Assembly: GCA_910577255.1 (NCBI GenBank)
Contig: CAJTMH010000014.1
Location: 1-6,430, forward strand
Direction: 5' to 3'
Length of the DNA: 6,430 nt
From: an uncultured Duncaniella sp.
Lineage (GTDB): Bacteria > Bacteroidota > Bacteroidia > Bacteroidales > Muribaculaceae
Every line of letters starts with the position of its first letter. The stretch's first letter is position 1. Shown here piece after piece: positions 1 to 5,123 of this stretch. A program made the translations under genes and the position numbers. Below the pieces are notes generated by a model. The model worked only from the letters and a program-made list of their open reading frames with translations, ran no database searches and was not told the origin of the DNA.

Positions 1-46
1 GCACCTTTATATGTAAAGATATTATTTGCCAAATCGTAATATGACA

Positions 47-115
47 AGTGGCGCGCCACTGTGATAGAGTTGCGCCACTGATTTTGCTGAAAATTTCGGC
101 CGCCAAAAGGCGGCG
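47..115 (-). repeat. Copy A of a two-hairpin 3' module, downstream of the ATPase gene
   Basis: This stretch resembles 1590-1658 over its whole length. Read on the plus strand it holds a stem-loop with 8-bp arms AGTGGCGC (47-54) and GCGCCACT (72-79) around a 17-nt loop containing GTGATAGAGTT, then a linker ATTTTGCTGAAAATTT, then a GC hairpin (99-114). The corresponding stem in copy B has a different sequence but is still paired, while loop and linker are conserved. Similarity may extend further out to a shared TCGTAA at 34-39. Both copies sit at the 3' side of a minus-strand gene, 12-14 nt from its stop codon. Its function is unknown. A structured 3' end of the mRNA or a recombination or repeat element are the main options. 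Confidence 0.6.
93..114 (-). terminator. Probable terminator hairpin after the ATPase gene
   Basis: On the minus strand, 14 nt after the ATPase stop, the sequence reads GCCGCC-TTTT-GGCGGC (114 to 99), a perfect 6-bp GC stem with a 4-nt loop. It is followed by CGAAATTTT, a short, interrupted T-rich stretch. The T-tract is weak for a Rho-independent terminator, so termination could be partial. The same architecture recurs after the DUF4238 gene. Confidence 0.5.
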
Positions 116-128
116 TTTAGTCAGTTGC

Positions 129-1433
129 CTATTTGCCGAGAAGCCATCGCCATGCAGGTATTACATGGATTGTTTTGCCATCATCGGTTATTATTTCATC
201 ATGCTGGTCTGCTGTGATAATTAAAAGATTATCACAGTTTGTGGCATTGGATGCTTCAATAAGACCATTGATTTCTCTTTTACGAGTTTCCTCATCAGTC
301 ATATCCCATGTGACCTGTATAAGTTGGACTATCTCAGTTCCACGCTGAACTACAAAATCACATTCGCCCTTGCCTTGATAATAATATATCTTGTCAACGG
401 GTGTGCGCTGACGATAAAGCTGTAAGAATACCGTATTTTCAAGTTTCTTGCCATCATCATTGGCTTGTGGCAAAAGCACAGCATCTCTCAGTCCATTGTC
501 GATACAGTAGTATTTCGGTTGTGAGCTTTCCACTTTCTGAAGTGACTTGCTGTAATTGGGTATGCGCAGAAACATAAATATATCACACGCATAGCCGGCC
601 CAATCATAGAGATTGTCTTTGCTTACTCTCAGTCCCCGTGATTTTATGTCCCCATGTATTGCCCGTATTGATGTCGGCTTTGTGAGGTTTGACATAATCC
701 TTTTCAGATAATAACGGAGCACCTCTATATTTGACAAATTATAATGTTCTACTAAATCCCTCAGTAGCATCGTGTCAAAATAGCCTTGCAGGATTTTGGC
801 TTTTTGCAGAGGATTATCCGTCAGCACAACTTCCGGGAAACCACCTTCATTATTGTAGTCAAAAAACGCATTGCGTATCTTTGCAAGATCACTTTCAAGC
901 CAACCTTCGGCATCAACACCCTTGAATTCACAGTATTCACGGAATGAGAGCGGCAATGTTTCTTCTTCCTCCGGCCACCCCCGCAAAGCCGACTTGAGTT
1001 CAGAACTGAGCATTGTCGCGTTGCTACCGCTTATGTATATGTTTTTGGAGTAATGTTTGTAAAGACGCATAACAAAATATTCCCATCCTTCGATAAGCTG
1101 TATCTCATCAAAGAACATATACACATCTGACATTTCAATGTCAGGGTACATCTCCCGGTATGCTTCTATTATATGGTCGAGTTCGTCTGATTTCATTCTT
1201 ACCAGACGCTCATCGTCAAAACTGACCCATAGAATTCGTTTTCTGTCAACACCTTGTGTCAAAAGGTCATTCACAACAACTTCCATTCGGGATGTCTTGC
1301 CACAACGTCTTACTCCCGGTATGGTTACGATTTTATTTGTACCGACAGGTAAAGGGTTATCACGTCTTTTCAAGTCAGTCGGAAACTCCGATTGACGCAT
1401 CGCGATTTGAGATTTTATATATAGCTTGTCCAT
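129..1433 (-). CDS. AAA_14 / DUF4143 family ATPase
   Basis: This is a 434-aa P-loop ATPase of the two-domain AAA_14 (N-terminal) plus DUF4143 (C-terminal) type common in Bacteroidales. Visible motifs are Walker A GVRRCGKT (40-47), Walker B VYMFFDE with D109 and E110, and a sensor-like ISGSNA (134-139). LPLSFREY (160-167) is a family hallmark. The C-terminal part carries ECDFVV (357-362) and LIQVTWD (371-377), positioned like a PD-(D/E)XK nuclease core but with QVT where (E/Q)XK would be, so nuclease activity is doubtful. It ends in a typical IPAWRWLLG tail. Length is normal for the family. The cellular role of these ATPases is unknown. The start at 1433 lies only about a dozen bases from the predicted transcription start. 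Met12 (codon ending at 1400) is an alternative with a more AT-rich leader. It has its own promoter with palindromic boxes and a 3' hairpin module, so it is an independent transcription unit, not part of the tra operon. Confidence 0.9.
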   Translation of the reverse strand: MDKLYIKSQIAMRQSEFPTDLKRRDNPLPVGTNKIVTIPGVRRCGKTSRMEVVVNDLLTQGVDRKRILWVSFDDERLVRMKSDELDHIIEAYREMYPDIEMSDVYMFFDEIQLIEGWEYFVMRLYKHYSKNIYISGSNATMLSSELKSALRGWPEEEETLPLSFREYCEFKGVDAEGWLESDLAKIRNAFFDYNNEGGFPEVVLTDNPLQKAKILQGYFDTMLLRDLVEHYNLSNIEVLRYYLKRIMSNLTKPTSIRAIHGDIKSRGLRVSKDNLYDWAGYACDIFMFLRIPNYSKSLQKVESSQPKYYCIDNGLRDAVLLPQANDDGKKLENTVFLQLYRQRTPVDKIYYYQGKGECDFVVQRGTEIVQLIQVTWDMTDEETRKREINGLIEASNATNCDNLLIITADQHDEIITDDGKTIHVIPAWRWLLGK

Positions 1434-1435
1434 AC

Positions 1436-1456
1436 TGTCCTAAATTCAGGGACAAA
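1436..1456 (-). promoter_or_regulatory. Palindromic box 1, over the ATPase -7 element and transcript start
   Basis: The sequence GTCCTAAATTCAGGGACAAA (1437-1456) matches box 2 (1470-1489) at 18 of 20 positions. It is itself an imperfect palindrome, TGTCC-N9-GGACA (1436-1454). It overlaps the -7 element (1453-1460) and the expected start of transcription, and ends 3 nt before the ATG at 1433. A protein bound here would block transcription or initiation. The regulator is not identified. Confidence 0.55.
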
Positions 1457-1483
1457 GATAGTAATTTTTGTCCTAAAATCAAG
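1453..1483 (-). promoter_or_regulatory. Bacteroides-type promoter of the ATPase gene
   Basis: Read on the minus strand, TATCTTTG (1460 to 1453) is a perfect match to the Bacteroides -7 consensus TAnnTTTG. A CTTG (1483 to 1480), one base off the -33 TTTG, sits 19 bp upstream, the usual spacing. Transcription should start near 1446, giving a leader of about 12 nt to the ATG at 1433. Two palindromic boxes overlap the promoter, one at each element. Confidence 0.6.
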
Positions 1484-1489
1484 GACAAA
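1467..1489 (-). promoter_or_regulatory. Palindromic box 2, over the ATPase -33 element
   Basis: This is a perfect inverted repeat, TTTGTCCT-N7-AGGACAAA, with 8-bp arms. It covers the -33 element (1480-1483). Its start is offset 33 bp from box 1, about three turns of the helix, so two dimers could bind on the same face of the DNA. The perfect symmetry compared with box 1 suggests this is the stronger site. Operator function is inferred from position and symmetry. Confidence 0.55.
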
Positions 1490-1589
1490 TCAAAATTATT
1501 TCGCGTTAGCGCAACAAAGAGTGGTAGCAACGCCGTGACGAGTGGCAGAGTAATAAGAAATAGCGATTAACACTTTAGTCGTAAGCAGT

Positions 1590-1658
1590 GCGGATAGCCC
1601 TATGTGATATAGAGTTATCCGCTCATTTTGCTAAAAATTTTGGCCGCCAAAGGGCGAC
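1590..1658 (-). repeat. Copy B of the two-hairpin 3' module, downstream of the DUF4238 gene
   Basis: This is homologous to 47-115. The outer stem is GCGGATA (1590-1596) with TATCCGC (1616-1622), 7 bp and perfect. The 19-nt loop contains GTGATATAGAGT, as in copy A but two bases longer, and an inner CTAT/ATAG pairing is possible. The linker ATTTTGCTAAAAATTTT is nearly identical to copy A, and the GC hairpin follows at 1643-1658. Sequence differences in both stems keep pairing, which suggests selection on structure. It lies 12 nt from the stop codon of the DUF4238 gene. Confidence 0.6.
1636..1658 (-). terminator. Probable terminator hairpin after the DUF4238 gene
   Basis: On the minus strand, 12 nt after the stop, GTCGCC-CTTT-GGCGGC (1658 to 1643) forms a 6-bp stem that includes one U-G pair. 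It is followed by CAAAATTTTT, a T-rich stretch ending in five Ts. The position and layout match a Rho-independent terminator, although the T-tract begins a few bases after the stem. Confidence 0.5.
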
Positions 1659-1670
1659 TACGAATTATGA

Positions 1671-2783
1671 TTATACTTTACCTCCCTTCAAAATGAAGTC
1701 ATCTCGATGATATGCAATTTCTCGTAACCGATGAATAGCTGGATTATATTTATTTGGTTTGATGAACGAATATTTAGGCAATTCCTTCATGAATGATAAT
1801 GATAGATTACAAAACAACGGAATATGATAAGAACCAATAATTGGATTACCATCTTTTGATACCATTTCGGGATAACCAGCCACTTTATCTAGCAAACGAT
1901 ACTTCATTACACTCTCACAAAATTTCCCAATTTGATATGCAGTGTAGTCATTAGGGCGACAGTAAACCACGTTAGATGCTTTTACAACTATCAACTTATT
2001 TAGTTCATAAACATCTTTTACAGATTTTAGAACCACATATTTCTTCTTTCTGTCACCAACTTTGTAACATTGAGAGTCATAATACAAAACTGCGATACGA
2101 GGAGATAATGGGAAGTATATCATTAACCCTCGACTTCCCAGCGCATATATTTGTTTCATTCTCTCCATAAAGACATCGTATATCACAGCAGGATTATCGC
2201 TTGTCATAAACGCCTTATCCGTTTCATTTATGATGATTTTATAGTTTAAATCAACACACATATTAACCAGTTGCGCTTGTGTCCCAAGTGCCATCATTCC
2301 TATAGAGTTGAATTTTAATTCGACTCGGTCTATTATTTCATCTGTTATATCAGCGACTTCATCAGAGCCACCATTATTTCTTTTTAATTCAATTATCTTC
2401 TTAAGCGTATTTCGGACAAAAAGATTGGCAGATTCTTTGATTAAATCAACTTGAAAATTTGTACGTCCTGCCTGAAGCATGGTAAATACATACAACGTAT
2501 ATTCGTCTTCTATTGAAAGCTTTTCACGAGGTGCTTCTAAAATTTTTTTAATAATTTTATTAGCCATCCCCTCCATTGCACCAAGTGTCTTCTCAATTTT
2601 CATATTCTCAGAATAGAAATAATCACCACTTGACTGCGTCTTGATGGGAGCACTAGGCACATATTTACTCTTTTCTAAAATATATGCTCCAATATTTTTA
2701 TCATCGTTGGAGAAATTACGTTGATAAAATTGAGGTACGTAATGTTGGTTCTTTGTTTCACCTTTCTTTTGTTGTGTAGCCAT
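1671..2783 (-). CDS. DUF4238 family protein
   Basis: This 370-aa protein is recognised as DUF4238 by its N-terminal NQHYVPQFYQRNF (12-24), the following YFYSENMKIEKTLGAMEG segment, the central FMTSDNPAV (192-200) and YFPLSPRIAVLYYD (223-236). The biochemical role of the family is not established. The conserved His/Tyr N-terminus and SDN and SPR motifs look like active-site or ligand-binding elements. No signal peptide or membrane segment is seen, so it is probably cytoplasmic. I chose the ATG at 2783 because the in-frame ATG at 2846 would put the start inside the tra terminator hairpin and add 21 residues that precede the family's usual KNQHYVPQ start. The gene is visibly AT-richer than the tra genes beside it, consistent with separate acquisition. 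No strong promoter is evident: a weak candidate is TTTG within the hairpin, a 20-bp spacer, then TACTTGGA. It may therefore depend partly on readthrough. Confidence 0.85.
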   Translation of the reverse strand: MATQQKKGETKNQHYVPQFYQRNFSNDDKNIGAYILEKSKYVPSAPIKTQSSGDYFYSENMKIEKTLGAMEGMANKIIKKILEAPREKLSIEDEYTLYVFTMLQAGRTNFQVDLIKESANLFVRNTLKKIIELKRNNGGSDEVADITDEIIDRVELKFNSIGMMALGTQAQLVNMCVDLNYKIIINETDKAFMTSDNPAVIYDVFMERMKQIYALGSRGLMIYFPLSPRIAVLYYDSQCYKVGDRKKKYVVLKSVKDVYELNKLIVVKASNVVYCRPNDYTAYQIGKFCESVMKYRLLDKVAGYPEMVSKDGNPIIGSYHIPLFCNLSLSFMKELPKYSFIKPNKYNPAIHRLREIAYHRDDFILKGGKV

Positions 2784-2810
2784 AAATTTGAGTGTTAGTC
2801 CAAGTATCGT

Positions 2811-2854
2811 ATTGCAAAAAGTGTGCCAAAAGCTCTTTTGGCACACTTTGCAAT
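2811..2854 (-). terminator. Rho-independent terminator of the tra operon
   Basis: Four bases after the lysozyme stop, the minus strand reads GTGTGCCAAAAG-AG-CTTTTGGCACAC (2846 to 2821), a 12-bp perfect stem, followed directly by TTTTT (2820-2816). Outer bases ATTGCAAA and TTTTTGCAAT extend the pairing with a 2-nt bulge, so it is nearly symmetric and might also act on plus-strand transcripts. It is the strongest terminator in the window and marks the end of the transfer operon. Confidence 0.85.
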
Positions 2855-2857
2855 ATC

Positions 2858-3349
2858 CTATCTGACGAATAAGAGATGGAGTTCTATTATTCTACGTTTT
2901 AATAAACCATCATGTGTTTTGCCTTTGTAGCGGCAGTGGGCGGTATATTCCTTGAATATGTTGCGGTCACCTCGGCGGAGTTTCTTCAGAATTGAGGATT
3001 TGTTGACTACTCCGGGCCCACAGTTGTAGGCTAATGTGCCTAACAGCACACTGTCTTTGCCGTATTGGGAGTATAGGGCGCAGAATTTGCGGAGGTCTTT
3101 TCGCAGTAGTGCGTCGGCTTGTGCCTCGGTCAGTTGCACACCTCGGCGATATGGCTCTCCCGGCTGTACGCAATGCCCATAGCCCACATAGGGCCAGTGC
3201 TTCGGGTGGTGCATCGTTTCAAATTTCTTGATTATCAGCACGGCACGTTCAAACAACGGCAATTCCATTATGCTCCTTTTTGTCGCTTGGGCGGGCGTTG
3301 CTGCCGCAAGGGTCAGCAACGCCACGAAGAAGAACAACAGTTTTTTCAT
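2858..3349 (-). CDS. Secreted lysozyme-like glycoside hydrolase of the transfer operon
   Basis: This 163-aa protein begins with a clear signal peptide (1-22, cleavage after AQA) and continues as a GH24 / phage-lysozyme-like domain. IIKKFE (39-44) supplies the expected catalytic Glu44. VGYGHC (55-60) corresponds to the IGYGHT motif, LAYNCGPGVVN to the usual SFAFNVGxGA helix, and RRIIELHLLF to the C-terminal RRxxExxLF. The interval between Glu44 and the GYGH motif is about five residues shorter than in classical E-D-T lysozymes, and no obvious equivalent of the catalytic Asp or Thr is present. The presumed job is local opening of peptidoglycan in the periplasm so that the mating channel can assemble. 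Its ATG overlaps the TraQ stop by 4 bp (ATGA), implying translational coupling. It is the last gene before the operon terminator, as in related Bacteroides elements where a lysozyme follows traQ. Confidence 0.85.
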   Translation of the reverse strand: MKKLLFFFVALLTLAAATPAQATKRSIMELPLFERAVLIIKKFETMHHPKHWPYVGYGHCVQPGEPYRRGVQLTEAQADALLRKDLRKFCALYSQYGKDSVLLGTLAYNCGPGVVNKSSILKKLRRGDRNIFKEYTAHCRYKGKTHDGLLKRRIIELHLLFVR

Positions 3350-3882
3350 CGGCTGATTGGGCTTAATGTTCCGGGATTGATGGGAGTCACGACCAGACCG
3401 CCAGTGCTACCACTGTCATCTTCATCTTTGGTGTTGAACTCAAAAGTCTGTTCCCACGGAGTAGAACCGAAATTATCTTCCACGACCACGAGAAATTTAT
3501 GTGCATCGGAAGATTTTGCTGTGTAGTTCAGGCGGAATGTCTTGCTTTCGAGCAGAACACGGTCGTTGTTCACCAACACAGGGCCGTCAACGAGTTTGAG
3601 CGTACCCTCGCCGTCATACTGGAAATAGCGGATTGTATAGAGGGTATTGGTGTAGTTGCCTTCCGGCTTGATTTCAAAGCGCAGCTCTACGGTCTGCCCC
3701 TTGACTATTTTTTCGGCGAATGGCATTACCTCCACCGTGAACGGATATGACTGTTGCACATCGAGGTCGTCAGAGCAGGACGAGAGGGTTAACACGAGGG
3801 TAAAGAGTGTTGCCCAAAAGCCGAAGAACCGGGCGGTAGTTAGGCGCATTGCGCCGATACGGGAGATAAGATTTGTAATCAT
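3346..3882 (-). CDS. traQ: Conjugative transposon protein TraQ (DUF3872 lipoprotein)
   Basis: This 178-aa protein has a hydrophobic signal (about 19-34) ending in a lipobox LTLSSC with Cys36 as the lipidated residue. SDDLD follows the Cys, resembling the acidic lipoprotein export signal of Bacteroides, so it may be surface exposed. The DUF3872/TraQ domain follows: QQSYPFTVEVMP (43-54), KIVKGQTVELRFEIK, YTIRYFQYDGEGTL and the closing TFEFN, a beta-sandwich-like pattern. A Gly/Ser/Asp/Pro tail of about 25 residues, ending PISR, extends past the domain. The start at 3882 is supported by the ATGA overlap with the TraP stop. Met12 is a possible alternative and would still leave a lipoprotein signal. 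It is presumably an envelope part of the mating apparatus. Its precise role in CTnDOT-type transfer is not established. Confidence 0.88.
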   Translation of the reverse strand: MITNLISRIGAMRLTTARFFGFWATLFTLVLTLSSCSDDLDVQQSYPFTVEVMPFAEKIVKGQTVELRFEIKPEGNYTNTLYTIRYFQYDGEGTLKLVDGPVLVNNDRVLLESKTFRLNYTAKSSDAHKFLVVVEDNFGSTPWEQTFEFNTKDEDDSGSTGGLVVTPINPGTLSPISR

Positions 3883-4751
3883 AATTTGAATTTGGGTTTA
3901 GCGGTTTGTTTCTTAATATTTGCCACAAGGTACTCGTTGAGATCCTTGTGCTGAGGATATAGTGAGGATTTATCCATTACCTTGTCGCCAAACTCGCGTT
4001 GGAGTCTGGCGAGAGCCGCACGACCTGCAACATCGTTGTCAAGATAAGAGAGCACCAGCGGATAGTGTTGCAAATAAGGTATTGCCTTGTTGAGATTTGA
4101 CACGGAGTTGAGAACCACGCTGTCATTGCCGTCATTATAGCCAAGTCTTTCCGCAGAAAGAAAGTCTATGAAGCCTTCAAACACGTTGCACCGTGGGTTG
4201 CCGTTGGCGATATGCGTGATGTTTTTCGGCGGATATGCTCCCTTGAAAAACGGGTTGCGCAGCTCATATCCGTGGGCATTGTTCTCAAATCCGATGGCAT
4301 AATACCTCTTGCCATGAAGCGTGTAGTCAACCTGCACACAATAGCGTTGAGCGATGTCACGGGGTATGCCACGGTCAGCGAGGTAGTTCAGCAGTATCGG
4401 CGACTCCAGACGTGATATTTCGATATTCTCAAATGTCGGTTGCTCAACGAATGGCACGGGTTTATAAGGCTTCTCAACAGGCAACTGCATTTTTTGGGCG
4501 ATGAACTCCGCCCGTTTGATGAAGTCTGTTTCGCCTGTCAACTCTCCGGCAAGATTAAAAATGTCGCCACCTGCACCGCTCCCAAAATCGAACCATAGAT
4601 TTTTGCGCGGGTTGACATGGAACGAGGGCTTACGCTCATTGCGGTATGGAGAATAGAACCACAGTCCTTTGCTGTCGCGTCCGGTTGGCTGGTAGCCGAG
4701 GTGGTTGAGAAAATCCACTAACGGGATTTGTCGGATAGCGTCGATGTTCAT
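3879..4751 (-). CDS. traP: TraP: CHC2-like and Toprim primase-type protein
   Basis: This 290-aa protein combines an N-terminal DnaG CHC2-like domain (about 9-85) and a Toprim domain (about 185-260). The first domain shows IPLVDFLNHLGY, YSPYRNERKPSFHV and GSGAGGDIFNLAGELTG, the pattern of a CHC2 finger, but the Cys/His zinc ligands are replaced (SPYR for CPxH, WFDF for CFxC). The Toprim motifs are intact: VFEGFIDFLS with Glu192 and Asp196, and SYLDNDVAG with Asp238 and Asp240, which would bind Mg2+. A KDLNEYL near the C-terminus is also typical of these mobile-element primases. The likely role is priming complementary-strand synthesis on transferred single-stranded DNA, in the cytoplasm. No DnaG RNA-polymerase core beyond Toprim is recognisable, so primase activity is inferred. 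It overlaps the upstream 121-aa gene and the downstream traQ by ATGA on both sides. Confidence 0.88.
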   Translation of the reverse strand: MNIDAIRQIPLVDFLNHLGYQPTGRDSKGLWFYSPYRNERKPSFHVNPRKNLWFDFGSGAGGDIFNLAGELTGETDFIKRAEFIAQKMQLPVEKPYKPVPFVEQPTFENIEISRLESPILLNYLADRGIPRDIAQRYCVQVDYTLHGKRYYAIGFENNAHGYELRNPFFKGAYPPKNITHIANGNPRCNVFEGFIDFLSAERLGYNDGNDSVVLNSVSNLNKAIPYLQHYPLVLSYLDNDVAGRAALARLQREFGDKVMDKSSLYPQHKDLNEYLVANIKKQTAKPKFKL

Positions 4752-5113
4752 AAGCGCATACCACGTTTGCGTTGCGGTCGTTCCTGTTTCTTATCCGGAT
4801 TGGTTGCCGTGACATCATACATTTTCACATCACGCACCTTTTTCATTTCCGAGGCGATGAACAGGTTTAGTTCCGACTTATTGGCACTGCCGATAATCTC
4901 ATAGGCGAGGTCGTATATGCCGCCATACATCTTTTCGGGTTGTGCCTTATCGTACCAGCCGTTGGCTTCAGTATCTACAACTATATTGCCATTTGTCGAA
5001 TATGGCGACTCATAGGTCAGAAGATTGTTGTTCCGGTCAATCGGCTCAAAGCCCATAGCCTTCATAAAATCTTCGAGAGGAAGATTTTTTATGTCGAGAT
5101 CAATTACTGTCAT
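4748..5113 (-). CDS. Stand-alone zinc-less CHC2-like domain, paralogue of the TraP N-terminus
   Basis: I do not know an established name for this 121-aa protein. Residues 11-90 align by eye with TraP 9-88: LPLEDFMKAMGF with IPLVDFLNHLGY, YESPYSTN with FYSPYRNE, NGWYDKA with NLWFDFG, and YGGIYDLAYEIIG with GGDIFNLAGELTG, followed in both by FIAxxM. It therefore looks like a free copy of the primase's CHC2-like module without the Toprim part. Like TraP it has no Cys/His zinc ligands. A basic tail (KKQERPQRKRGMRL) could contact DNA or RNA. The gene is 10 nt after the traO stop and ends in an ATGA overlap with traP, so equal expression and a physical partnership with TraP are plausible. Alternatively it is a single-stranded DNA-binding accessory factor. 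Confidence 0.8.
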   Translation of the reverse strand: MTVIDLDIKNLPLEDFMKAMGFEPIDRNNNLLTYESPYSTNGNIVVDTEANGWYDKAQPEKMYGGIYDLAYEIIGSANKSELNLFIASEMKKVRDVKMYDVTATNPDKKQERPQRKRGMRL

Positions 5114-5123
5114 TCCCTAAAGC

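Noticed and set aside
14..21. Minus-strand TATCTTTA resembling a -7 box for a gene beyond the left edge
   Set aside because: The last base departs from TAnnTTTG, no TTTG lies about 19 bp upstream, and the downstream gene is not in the window.
1590..1658. Integron attC-like site (gene followed by an imperfect inverted repeat with conserved structure)
   Set aside because: The conserved part here is the loop and linker, not the terminal R-boxes, no GTTRRRY core was found at the ends, the ATPase gene has its own promoter, and no integron integrase is in view.
1671..2783. DUF4238 gene and ATPase gene as a toxin-antitoxin pair
   Set aside because: Both proteins are large, they are separated by 237 bp containing a terminator-like hairpin and a separate promoter, and neither resembles a known antitoxin.
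2784..2846. Upstream start for the DUF4238 gene, adding 21 residues
   Set aside because: The extra codons would be inside the tra terminator hairpin and precede the conserved KNQHYVPQ start.
3119..3526. Plus-strand open frame of 135 codons opposite the lysozyme and TraQ genes
   Set aside because: It runs antisense across two well-supported genes, and its translation shows no recognisable domain. Other plus-strand frames in the window are similar shadows.
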